The notes below the pieces were generated by a model, which was not told the DNA's origin, made no database searches, and worked only from the letters and a program-made list of their open reading frames with translations. Below, one piece after another: positions 1 to 6,453 of a stretch of 32,983 bases of DNA. Where the stretch lies: assembly GCA_035311445.1 (NCBI GenBank), contig DATGCX010000032.1, forward strand, positions 1 to 32,983. The letters run 5' to 3'. This stretch comes from JAJPKK01 sp035311445 (GTDB lineage: Bacteria > Pseudomonadota > Alphaproteobacteria > Rhizobiales > Xanthobacteraceae). The position numbers and the translations under genes were made by a program. Within the stretch, counting starts at the first letter, position 1. Every line of letters begins with the position of its first letter.

Positions 1-159
1 ATGATCATCCGCGTCGTGCAGTCGAAGGGCCGCAAGGACCGGCATGTGATGCTGCCGCCCGAGGTCCTCGACCTGTTGCGGCAATGGTGGAAGGCGCGGC
101 CGAGATGGTATGACGTCGGCGTTGCGCCGGAACAGCGTTGGTTGAACTCGTGCGGATGA
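1..159 (+). pseudogene. Tyrosine recombinase (phage integrase family) remnant, cut by left edge
   Basis: An open frame runs from the first base to TGA at 157-159 (52 codons). It contains the stretch VVQSKGRKDRHVMLPPEVLD followed by LLRQWWKARP, which I recognise as the middle of the catalytic domain of the integrase/recombinases often found with IS91-type elements; the lysine of the beta-hairpin (SKGRKDR) is present. Normal members continue about 100 residues further to the HxLRH and catalytic Tyr motifs. Here the frame ends soon after 'APEQRW' and no HxLRH or Tyr motif follows in any frame I read, so the 3' part is lost. The 5' part may lie outside the window. It is probably a scar of an integrated element and fits the many fragments that follow. 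Confidence 0.7.
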
Positions 160-433
160 AGCCGCATCGTCTTCCAGCGCGCCGGACCGTCGGCACGGTA
201 AGCGGTCGGTCTCGGATTGGTCGTCACCGGTGATCTGGAACGAAAAGGCCTCTGTGAATGTGGGGTCGCCGTTCAGGCCGTGCAGGAGACGCCAGGAACT
301 TTGAATTTAACTTCGCACATCTTGCTTCCGCCGGATGGGTAGTCGCCCCCGCCGTCCTTTCGCTCTGAAGCACACCTTAATTGCCACCTCTCCTTCCAGG
401 ATAGGTAGTCTCCACGTGGGCTCCGACGCAGCA
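160..433. other. Intergenic stretch, no gene recognised
   Basis: This 274-base stretch between the recombinase remnant and the phosphoesterase gene has no convincing gene. On the minus strand, a frame at about 180-290 encodes LLHGLNGDPTFTEAFSFQI, which looks protein-like but has no start and matches nothing I know. It could be another gene fragment. Confidence 0.4.
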
Positions 434-1966
434 TTACCGAGCAGACTTCAACGCCCTCTTCCTCGTCTTCTTTTTCCACGTTTGCTTTTTCAGCTTCTTC
501 TTCTTTACCGTTTTCCGCTTCTGCGCCGCTTTCTTCTTCTCCAGCCCTTGCATGTATTGCTGCGCCTGTCCGCGGGTTTGAATGCTCTGAACACGGGCCA
601 GAATGGCATGGGTCTCAGACGGTGGCGAAAGCTCCATGTCCAGACGCATCGCGGCCAATAGGAGGCCAGGCAGATTGCCGCTGTCGAGTGTGTCGCTCAG
701 CTTGGGAACGCGCTGCCGGATCATCCTCGGCGCAACCAGCCGTACGGGCTTAGGCAACGTCGACGGGCAGTCTGTCCGGGGGCGGGAGAGAGTCAGAAGC
801 GGCAGCACGCTGTTCGCAGCGGCATCGCGCGCCGTGAGCGGCCGCAAGCCGAATGCCTTCTCGACCGTCGCCGGAATGGATGCATGGTCGTACAGGCGAT
901 TGTCGAGGATATTGGCTGGGATGAGTGGTGACACAACGACCGCCGGGACTCGAACGCCGTACTGGCCGAACGTAAAACCAAATTGGTTGTACTTCGAACC
1001 TGGCTGCGTATCGCCAGGAGGCACTGCGCGTGGCGGCGGAACGTGATCGTAGAAGCCGCCGTGCTCGTCCCACGTAACAATAAGCAGGCTCGTGTCCCAA
1101 TGAGGCGAGTTGCGGATTGCCTCGTAGGTCGCCTTAATCAGCGCTTCGCCCGCGGTCACGCCATCGAGTGGGTGTTGAGAGTTTCCGTTTTTGTAGGTGC
1201 CACCCGCAACGTCTCCGTAATTCGGTTCGATCCAGGTGTAAGGCCACGGATAATCCGATTTGTGCACATCGGTTGCGAATGCGTTGAAATTCACGACAAC
1301 GGCATGATGGATTCCCTTGAGCGCCGTCGCCATAGGCCAATTGTCGCCCGCATAAATCCGCCACCCCGCGCCAAACTTTCGGGCGAGCGCATCGAAAATC
1401 GAACCGTGGGGGAACTGAAAGCCGGCGATGGTCTCCCATACGATGATTTCGCCCGACGTCGGACTGTGATCCAGTCCGCCGGAGGAGGCCGCACATGCAA
1501 AGAAGCGGTTCGGAAAGGTCGGCCCCGGCATGGAGGCGAACCAGTTGTCGCAAAGGGCGAAGTCCTTGGCTAAAGCGTTCAGGACCGGCAACTGACCGGG
1601 CGAGAAGCACTTCATGATATCGCCGAACTTGTTGGAAGCATGCGAAGCGTAGTCACTCACAAAGCCGCTATTGTTGATCGTGGGATAATTGCCGCCCGAC
1701 GGATAGCTCGCGCCCGGTCCGCAAAGCTCCATGAGCGTGTCCGTGAACTCGTGCCCGGGGTCGGCGGGGATCGCGGCGTCGGCCGATTGTGTCACGGGAA
1801 AGCTTTTGCCCTGATAGCTGTTGGACTCCGTGCCCTTCAGTCCCTTGACGGGCCTTTTCTCTCCTGAGACGGCGTCCGTTCCCGTAATTTTTGAGAAGCC
1901 CAGCATATGGTCGAAGGAGCGGTTTTCCAGCATCAGCACGAAAATATTGGAAATAGCGGCCGCCAT
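434..1966 (-). CDS. Phosphoesterase family protein (phospholipase C / acid phosphatase type)
   Basis: This 510-residue protein belongs to the phosphoesterase family PF04185, which hydrolyses phosphate mono- or diesters such as phospholipid head groups. The N-terminal motif VLMLENRSFDHMLG (residues 10-23) and the WDEHGGFYDHV motif (299-309) are the two family signatures that carry metal and phosphate ligands. No signal peptide is visible: the protein starts MAAAISNIF directly at the first strand, unlike secreted PlcC/AcpA proteins, so it may be cytoplasmic, or the true secretory start may be missing. The last 35 residues are extremely Lys/Arg rich (KKKAAQKRKTVKKKKLKK...), which is unusual for the family and might bind anionic polymers or membranes. 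It lies downstream of merR on the same strand with a 277-base gap, so co-transcription is uncertain. The substrate cannot be told. Confidence 0.85.
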   Translation of the reverse strand: MAAAISNIFVLMLENRSFDHMLGFSKITGTDAVSGEKRPVKGLKGTESNSYQGKSFPVTQSADAAIPADPGHEFTDTLMELCGPGASYPSGGNYPTINNSGFVSDYASHASNKFGDIMKCFSPGQLPVLNALAKDFALCDNWFASMPGPTFPNRFFACAASSGGLDHSPTSGEIIVWETIAGFQFPHGSIFDALARKFGAGWRIYAGDNWPMATALKGIHHAVVVNFNAFATDVHKSDYPWPYTWIEPNYGDVAGGTYKNGNSQHPLDGVTAGEALIKATYEAIRNSPHWDTSLLIVTWDEHGGFYDHVPPPRAVPPGDTQPGSKYNQFGFTFGQYGVRVPAVVVSPLIPANILDNRLYDHASIPATVEKAFGLRPLTARDAAANSVLPLLTLSRPRTDCPSTLPKPVRLVAPRMIRQRVPKLSDTLDSGNLPGLLLAAMRLDMELSPPSETHAILARVQSIQTRGQAQQYMQGLEKKKAAQKRKTVKKKKLKKQTWKKKTRKRALKSAR

Positions 1967-2243
1967 CTGAATTATCCTTTCGGAGAAATGCTGCGCGATA
2001 GATCGGCGCCAGGCAGGGTGAAGCCAAAAGCGTCCTCACTTCGCCCGCCTGCATCCCGCTCGCAGTGCGATGCGGAGCTGACGATAGGCAGGACAAGCAT
2101 GGTATCCGCTAAAATGAGTGCTTTGAAAGGGGGCGTGACCGACGTAGCCACTGCAGCATAAGATACGACCCCTCCGGTGTGCTGTGGCGATTTGCTGAAA
2201 TTCCCGCCCAAAATTCTCATTGAACGGAGGGCGCCATGCGTCC
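1967..2243. other. Spacer between merR and phosphoesterase gene
   Basis: This 277-base stretch has no gene I can support. It should hold the promoter of the minus-strand phosphoesterase gene and the 3' end of the merR transcript. I saw no clear hairpin terminator. Confidence 0.35.
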
Positions 2244-2675
2244 CTAATTGCGACCCTGAATATCGAGAATGTCGAGTACCGGGCAATCGGGTGCCGTGGT
2301 CCCGGTGCATCGCGCGACCGTTTTCGCCAGCAAGCGTTCGAGCTTGCGAAGATCGCTGATCTTTGCGCGGATATCATCGAGATGATGCGTCGCAATCCGG
2401 CGAACTTCCCGGCATGACGCCTTTTCAGGACCTCCGAGCCGGAGCAGGGCGCGGATTTCGTCGAGGGAGAAGCCGAGTTCCCGCGCCCGCCGGAGAAACG
2501 CAAGCGTGCGAACGTCGGCCGATTGGTAGAGGCGGCGGCCGCTCGCGGTGCGTGCCGGCGCGGGCAGAACCTTCGTCCGCTCGTAGTAGCGGATCGTCTC
2601 GATATTCACACCCGTCAGCTCCGACAGCCTGCCGATGGTGAGTTCCTGGGCTCGCGAAGCCGTGATCGCACGCAT
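2244..2675 (-). CDS. merR: MerR-type Hg(II)-responsive transcriptional regulator
   Basis: This 143-residue protein has the MerR winged helix-turn-helix at residues 12-50 (LTIGRLSELTGVNIETIRYYE, then RTASGRRLY). The metal-site cysteines follow: Cys88 (in KASCREV), Cys123 and Cys131 (in ARCTGTTAPDCPVLDIL). Three cysteines at these places are the Hg(II) ligand set of MerR. Cys88 argues against a Cu(I) sensor such as CueR, which has Ser there. The gene diverges from merT, with the operator in the 75-base gap. Known MerR proteins repress and, with mercury, activate the divergent merTP promoter by untwisting the over-long spacer; the operator seen here fits. The C131 loop spacing (8 residues) is closer to CueR/alphaproteobacterial MerR than to Tn501 MerR (9). 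Hg specificity is therefore supported mainly by the neighbouring merT and merP. Confidence 0.9.
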   Translation of the reverse strand: MRAITASRAQELTIGRLSELTGVNIETIRYYERTKVLPAPARTASGRRLYQSADVRTLAFLRRARELGFSLDEIRALLRLGGPEKASCREVRRIATHHLDDIRAKISDLRKLERLLAKTVARCTGTTAPDCPVLDILDIQGRN

Positions 2676-2685
2676 AAAAAATCCC

Positions 2686-2716
2686 TTGATCCTGTAGCGG
2701 CTACAGGATGAATCCT
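2686..2716 (+). promoter_or_regulatory. MerR operator and merT promoter
   Basis: A perfect palindrome with 10-base arms and a 1-base centre (ATCCTGTAGC-G-GCTACAGGAT) lies at 2689-2709 between merR and merT. It overlaps a -35 like TTGATC at 2686-2691; a weak -10 (AATCCT) at 2711-2716 leaves a 19-base spacer. A long spacer filled by a dyad is the hallmark of MerR-regulated promoters. The merR start codon lies 13 bases to the left of the palindrome, so the same site can also control merR. The -10 assignment is approximate. Confidence 0.85.
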
Positions 2717-2721
2717 CTTTT

Positions 2722-2773
2722 TTATGACGATCAAGGAAGATGACCGCTTATGACGATCAAGGAAGATGACCGC
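2722..2773 (+). repeat. Perfect 26-bp tandem duplication over the merT start
   Basis: The 26-base unit TTATGACGATCAAGGAAGATGACCGC appears twice in a row, at 2722-2747 and 2748-2773. It duplicates the merT start. Because 26 is not a multiple of three, the first ATG (2724) opens only a nine-residue peptide (MTIKEDDRL) that stops at TGA 2751-2753, overlapping the second ATG (2750). The first copy also provides AAGGAAGA at 2733-2740, nine bases ahead of the second ATG, as a ribosome binding site, whereas the first ATG has only a pyrimidine-rich stretch before it. Confidence 0.95.
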
Positions 2774-3130
2774 GTCCGTGGCGCTTCACGTGGACCAAAG
2801 CTTCTTGCCGCGGGTGGCTTTGTGGCCGCCCTTGGCGCGGCTTCGTGCTGCGTGGTGCCGTTTGTCTTGTTTACGCTTGGTGTCAGCGGAGCATGGATTG
2901 GCAACCTGACCGCGCTTGAGCCGTATCAGCCGATCTTCACCGCGATCGCCGTGGCCTGCCTTGGCTCCGGCTTTTACCTCATCTATCGCAGGCCTACGAC
3001 CGCCTGCGCCGAGGGCTCCTACTGCGCCAGTCCAGCCTCAAACCGTGTGGCCAAAATCGGTCTCTGGACGGCAGCCGTTCTTGTCATCGTCGCCATTGGC
3101 TTCCCGCGGATCGCTGTCCTGTTCCTCTAA
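2750..3130 (+). CDS. merT: Mercuric ion transporter MerT
   Basis: This 126-residue inner-membrane protein carries Hg(II) from periplasmic MerP into the cytoplasm. It has three hydrophobic segments (about residues 18-40, 60-79, 102-124). The paired cysteines Cys33-Cys34 (GAASCCVVP) lie in the first segment, and Cys86 and Cys92 lie in the loop after the second; these are the four transport cysteines of the family. Length is close to the usual 116. The start at 2750 is chosen because the SD-like AAGGAAGA lies nine bases upstream; an upstream ATG at 2724 is out of frame because of a 26-bp tandem duplication. merP follows 16 bases downstream. No merA reductase is in the window, so detoxification by reduction must come from elsewhere or be absent. 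Confidence 0.93.
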   Translation: MTIKEDDRVRGASRGPKLLAAGGFVAALGAASCCVVPFVLFTLGVSGAWIGNLTALEPYQPIFTAIAVACLGSGFYLIYRRPTTACAEGSYCASPASNRVAKIGLWTAAVLVIVAIGFPRIAVLFL

Positions 3131-3146
3131 ACAAAGGAGACACTCC

Positions 3147-3446
3147 ATGCGTTAGTCGCTTTTCTGTGCCGCGTTCGCCGCCACGTTGCTGTCCTGGCCG
3201 GTGCATGCTGCGGAGAAGACGGTCGTTCTGGATATCAAGAACGCCAACTGTGTGTTGTGCCCGCCGATCGTCCGGCAGTCGTTGCAGCGCGTGTCCGGCG
3301 TCAAGACGGTCAAGATCGACCAGGCCAACCAAATGGCGGACTTTATGGCCACGATCACGTTTGACGACACGACCGCCAGCATATCCAAGCTGATCGCCGC
3401 GACCACCAACGCAGGTTTTCCGGCCCGCGTCGCCGACGCGAATTGA
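3147..3446 (+). pseudogene. merP: Periplasmic mercury-binding protein MerP, amber stop at codon 3
   Basis: The frame starts at ATG 3147 behind a good ribosome site (AAAGGAGA at 3133-3140), but the third codon is TAG (3153-3155), where related proteins have a lysine (MRK/MKK start of the signal peptide); AAG to TAG is a single change. Downstream, the frame is fully open to the stop at 3444-3446. It encodes the rest of a signal peptide (SLFCAAFAATLLSWPVHA, cleavage after HAA) and a ferredoxin-like heavy-metal domain with the Hg-binding pair Cys35-x-x-Cys38 (NANCVLCPP; the usual motif is GMTCxxC). The body shows no other damage, so the lesion is recent, suppressed, bypassed, or a sequencing error. 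Restart at TTG 3186 would lose most of the signal peptide and leave the protein in the cytoplasm. Confidence 0.88.
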
Positions 3447-3499
3447 GGATCGCCCATTCGCAGAGATATCCGCCTCTGCGTACATGCTCTGATCTGATC

Positions 3500-3775
3500 T
3501 TTGAATCGGTCCCTCGCGCATAGCCGTGCGTGACAAGCCAGCGCGGGCTTTCCGGGACGTGGCGACGCATCTGCATGCACCGAGGCCGAGGAGGCCACCG
3601 CTCGCGAATCCGAGGCGCCAGCCGAGGTTAGGCGCGATCGAGGAACAGGAGCGAGACACCGGAGCCCGCCACTGCTCCAAGTCAAAAGCTGCCATTCGCG
3701 ATAAGGTCAATGCGACCTCGATATCGCGCGGGATCAGTTCATCGATGTCGAGTTAATGGCCGCGTATTTCACCCC
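3500..3775 (-). pseudogene. MFS transporter remnant (frameshifted)
   Basis: Read on the minus strand, pieces in different frames line up as one MFS transporter segment: IDELIPRDIE, then GRIDLIANGSF followed by TGA, LGAVAGSGVSLLFLD, then LGWRLGFASGGLLGLG, and finally MRRHVPESPRWLVTHG. The last motif (PESPRWL) is the central-loop signature of sugar/organic-acid-type MFS carriers. At least three frameshifts and two in-frame stops separate the pieces, and the regions encoding the rest of the roughly 12-helix protein are missing. It is a dead fragment of a larger gene, lying between merP and the duplicated gene pair. Confidence 0.75.
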
Positions 3776-3924
3776 GATACCCAGGTCCGTTGCGCTCGGC
3801 TGACAATCGGGAATGCACGGACCAGCAACGCCAACGGAGGGCGCTTCGTTCAATTATCAGGATCATACTGAGAGTTATCATCGAGATTGCAAGATTTTTG
3901 GATCTTTGCCCGCCTTGATCAGAG

Positions 3925-4383
3925 CTAAAGCCTTGCTTCTAGACAGCCATCAGGACGATGCCGTTTACTAAGTTCAACAACGTCGATTCTTTCCGCCTCC
4001 GTGAGCGGCTCCCCATCGCAATGGGTGGCCCTGAAATCTTTCATATTAAGACGAAAAAGATACCTGCGCTCCTTATCTACCTTTTTAAGACTCGCTTCGA
4101 GCTTAGCATATGCGGTCTTCGCTTGGCGACAGAATGCCTGCCGAGCAGCTCTGCAAAACGGCGCCAGACGCCGCCACCACGTTGGCGGGCCGCTACTAGA
4201 AGTGCGGTGTCCAGGTCGCCGAACATGACGACCATGATCGAATTGAACAGTGGCTGTAGGATCAAGAACTGCTCGGTACGGTCGACGAAGAGAGGACCGG
4301 ATAAAGGGCACCAGCCACGACTGCAAGCCCGAGTGGTCTGCATAAATGTGACGACAAGGGTTATCACCGAACAGACGATCCAA
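3925..4383 (-). pseudogene. Degenerate, deletion-fused copy of the neighbouring DUF5681/hypothetical pair
   Basis: The open frame encodes 152 residues, but it is a composite. Its C-terminal half (AYAKLEASLKKVDKERRYLF, then LNMKDFRATHCDGEPLTEAE and VELSKRH) is a clear paralogue of the protein encoded at 4364-4750. Just upstream, bases 4126-4190 closely match 4864-4929 inside the DUF5681 gene, but in a different frame. A deletion has therefore joined the middle of one gene to the middle of the other, removing everything between. The N-terminal part of the frame (4191-4383) has no counterpart in the intact copy; in another frame it reads hydrophobic, protein-like sequence (EQFLILQPLFNSIMVVMFGD) of unknown origin. 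A product of this frame would be chimeric and probably non-functional. Confidence 0.75.
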
Positions 4384-4750
4384 ATATGCTCAAATCCTTA
4401 CCCGCAGCCACTAGTGCAAAGATCTTAGAAGATTCTAGAAAGCTATCAGAGGGATGCCGTTTGCTGAGTTCAACAAGCTCCCTTCTTTCCGCCTCCGTGA
4501 GCGGCTCCCCATCGCAGTAGCTGGCCTCGAAATCTTTCATGGTAAGGGAAAACAAACGTCTGCGTGGTTCATCGGCCTTTTTAAGACTGACATCGAGCTT
4601 AGCATATTCATTCTTTTCGGCAGGTGTCAGACCAGGCACATATGAGCGGCCCCGCAATTCTAGCCAGCGGCTACGATCACGCTCCACGTCCTCTCCAATC
4701 ACAGGAGGCGTCAAAGCCTTCAGTCGAGCTTTAAGGCTTTTGATGGTCAT
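4364..4750 (-). CDS. Hypothetical protein, 128 aa, partner of DUF5681 gene
   Basis: I do not recognise this protein. It is soluble and charged, with no signal peptide or membrane segment. The middle is rich in predicted helix (TPAEKNEYAKLDVSLKKADE), followed by a conserved block MKDFEASYCDGEPLTEAERR and ELVELSKRHPSD that also appears in the degenerate copy at 3925-4383, so that block is probably its functional core. Its ATG (4748-4750) overlaps the stop of the DUF5681 gene by four bases (ATGA on the minus strand), so the two are translationally coupled and likely work together. DUF5681 proteins often occur in prophage or mobile neighbourhoods, which fits the fragments around. No function is proposed. 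Confidence 0.65.
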   Translation of the reverse strand: MTIKSLKARLKALTPPVIGEDVERDRSRWLELRGRSYVPGLTPAEKNEYAKLDVSLKKADEPRRRLFSLTMKDFEASYCDGEPLTEAERRELVELSKRHPSDSFLESSKIFALVAAGKDLSIFGSSVR

Positions 4751-5223
4751 GGCTGAGAGTTCCTCTTTGCTGCTTCAAGAGTGGAAAGGCCGGCTTCAAT
4801 TTGATGGAGCTCGATCGCCCGCACATGCGTTGCAATCAGCCCCATGACATCAGCGGCTTCGCCTGGCGACAGAATGCCCGCGGCGCAGCTCTGCAAAACC
4901 GCACCAGACGCCGCCACCGCGTCGGCGGCAGTTTCTATTTTGGGAAGGTCGAACGCTACAGCACGATCTCGTCGCGGCGGCAGTAGACGCTCAACACAGA
5001 GCCGCAACGCCGCAACATTCCCGTCGAGCGCCATTGCGACAACCTTACGTGTCAGTGCTTCTGCCTCGTCGTCAATCAGAGCTTCGATCGCAAGCGTCGC
5101 TTTGTTGCGAGCGCCCTTCGGGCGCCCGCTGGGATTGCCACTTTGGCCGGGTTCGAACGGCCGTCCACGCGGCTTTGCAACCTCCATCGTAGCGTCCGAG
5201 CTTTGGTCAATTCGCGAATCCAT
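4747..5223 (-). CDS. DUF5681 domain-containing protein
   Basis: This 158-residue protein carries near its N-terminus the DUF5681 signature RGRPFEPGQSGNPSGRPKGA followed by RNKAT (about residues 20-45), a short basic Gly/Pro-rich motif. The helical segment after it (about 45-80) reads EALIDDEAEALTRKVVAMAL. The start at 5223 is preferred over the longer frame from 5274 because GGGAGAG lies just upstream of ATG 5223 and the family normally begins shortly before the RGRPF motif. It is the first gene of a two-gene unit with the hypothetical gene at 4364-4750 (four-base overlap). The function of DUF5681 is unknown; the basic motif could contact nucleic acid, which is speculation. Confidence 0.8.
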   Translation of the reverse strand: MDSRIDQSSDATMEVAKPRGRPFEPGQSGNPSGRPKGARNKATLAIEALIDDEAEALTRKVVAMALDGNVAALRLCVERLLPPRRDRAVAFDLPKIETAADAVAASGAVLQSCAAGILSPGEAADVMGLIATHVRAIELHQIEAGLSTLEAAKRNSQP

Positions 5224-5377
5224 CGGACTCTCCCGCCGAGAACATGACGAGAACATAGAACAGTTGCTCCCCAATAGGTCAAGGCTCTGTCTAGGTATTT
5301 ATTCCTATATTGTGCAAACCGACAGAGATTATGCAAATATTTCAGCTACTTGCCCTGGGGGACGGCGAGTCCCTTTT

Positions 5378-5614
5378 TCTATTGCGGGCGGCTTCTCCGC
5401 TGCCGCATTCCGAATCAGTCGCACCAAATTCGGCCGCTGTATTTTTGCTGTATTTTCAGCGACCCTGACGGACCCCCTCCATGCCAATCAAAAGGTCAGC
5501 ACAATAGCCCTCGATATCGGGTTCGGGGATCTGTCGTATTTTAACCGGGCGTTTCGCCGTCGGTACGGCATGACACCCTCGGAATTGCGCACGGCAACAA
5601 GGTCCGCCCATTGA
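5378..5614 (+). pseudogene. AraC-family regulator C-terminal remnant
   Basis: On the plus strand the frame ending at TGA 5612-5614 reads GFSAAAFRISRTKFG, a gap, then TLTDPLHANQKVSTIALDIG and FGDLSYFNRAFRRRYGMTPS. This is the two-helix-turn-helix DNA-binding domain of AraC-type activators; the second recognition helix and the closing RRRYGMTPSELR motif are almost perfect. About ten residues that normally join the halves are missing or scrambled, and the N-terminal effector domain is absent: the upstream frame runs antisense through the DUF5681 gene. It is a gene tail left by rearrangement. Confidence 0.75.
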
Positions 5615-5659
5615 CTGACAGAGAATCCTGGCTCGGGGCCATGTCCGTGGCATTGCACC

Positions 5660-5770
5660 GAGTTTGACGACAAGCGGCAATTCCTCGTGGAGTACGTGGA
5701 GCGCATCATCTATGACCGCTACCGGGTAACGGTGATCGGCTCTATTCCCGTCAAAATGCAATTAACCTAG
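5660..5770 (+). pseudogene. Serine recombinase (resolvase/invertase family) C-terminal remnant
   Basis: The short frame ending at TAG 5768-5770 encodes EFDDKRQFLVEYVERIIYDR then YRVTVIGSIPVKMQLT. The pattern 'F..KRQFL..HVERVIY....VTIVGSVPV' is the C-terminal end of large serine recombinases found in alphaproteobacterial mobile elements. The resolvase catalytic domain with its serine is absent here. Together with the integrase fragment at the left edge it marks past mobile-element activity. Confidence 0.65.
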
Positions 5771-6090
5771 ATCCGGAAGTTGGCGTCGCTGATTTTCGCG
5801 AAACCCTTCGCCCACAAGCAAGAGGGAGAATGCTTGAGGGCACCCAATTGTAACTGCTCCGCAGTAGGCTTATTTTCGAAGTTTCATCGATTTATCAGCG
5901 CTTTCTGCGCAAGATGCGTGCTTCCAACTCACCAATGTAGGATTAAGCAATTCGCGAGAAATCGAAACGCGCAAGCTTGCTTTTTGTCTTCGCGGCGAGA
6001 TCGACAAAACGACCTTGCACAAAAAAAGCCGCGCAAGAAGTTTGCCGAGGATGGACGGTTGAGAGCGTAAGGCTCCGGTGGTCGCAAACT
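5771..6090. other. Intergenic stretch of about 320 bases, no gene recognised
   Basis: This stretch between the recombinase remnant and the ABC ATPase remnant has lower GC than its surroundings and contains A-rich runs (for example AAAAAAAGCC near 6021). No frame of any length resembles a known protein and I see no RNA gene. It is probably eroded sequence joining fragments. Confidence 0.4.
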
Positions 6091-6115
6091 ACCGACTATT
6101 TCACCAACAGGTCCT

Positions 6116-6442
6116 GTGCGAACGTATTCGGCCGGCATGTTTGTGCGTCTTGCATTTGCCATTTCGACCGCCGTGCATCCTGACATCGTCGTTATGGACG
6201 AGATGATCGGAGCCGGCGATCAGAGCTTCATTCAAAAGGCGCAAAAACGCATCGGCGACTTGCTTGAACGCACCCGTATTCTCGTCCTTGCCTCACATAG
6301 CCAGCCGATTATCCGCAATTTCTGCAACAAGGTGCTTTGGCTCGAGCAGGGGCAGGTTAAGATGCTCGGATTGGTCGATGATGTGTTACCCGCCTACGAG
6401 GGAGCTGTTATTCAGCGCGCGAAATTCTTGACCTCTTCGTGA
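6116..6442 (+). pseudogene. Polysaccharide/O-antigen export ABC ATPase, C-terminal fragment
   Basis: The frame encodes 108 residues that match the second half of Wzt/KpsT-type ATPases. The ABC signature region is RTYSAGMFVRLAFAIS, the Walker B strand is PDIVVMDEMIGAGD, and the H-loop is LVLASHS, followed by the 'NKVLWLEQGQVKMLG' tail typical of exporters of O-antigen or capsule chains. The Walker A/P-loop half, about 130 residues, is missing. Just upstream, DYFTN in another frame continues the family pattern (normally '..FFDLPVRTYSSGM'), showing a frameshift at about 6100-6115. A protein from this frame could not bind ATP. No partner permease is nearby. Confidence 0.8.
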
Positions 6443-6453
6443 AGTCGTGCAGC

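Noticed and set aside
4844..5377. N-terminal part of a 256-residue plus-strand frame ending in the AraC motif
   Set aside because: It runs antisense through the DUF5681 gene. Only the last part, from about 5378, is real AraC homology.
5771..6090. Possible RNA gene in the AT-richer gap
   Set aside because: I found no tRNA-like cloverleaf, no clear hairpin series and no promoter-terminator pair by eye.
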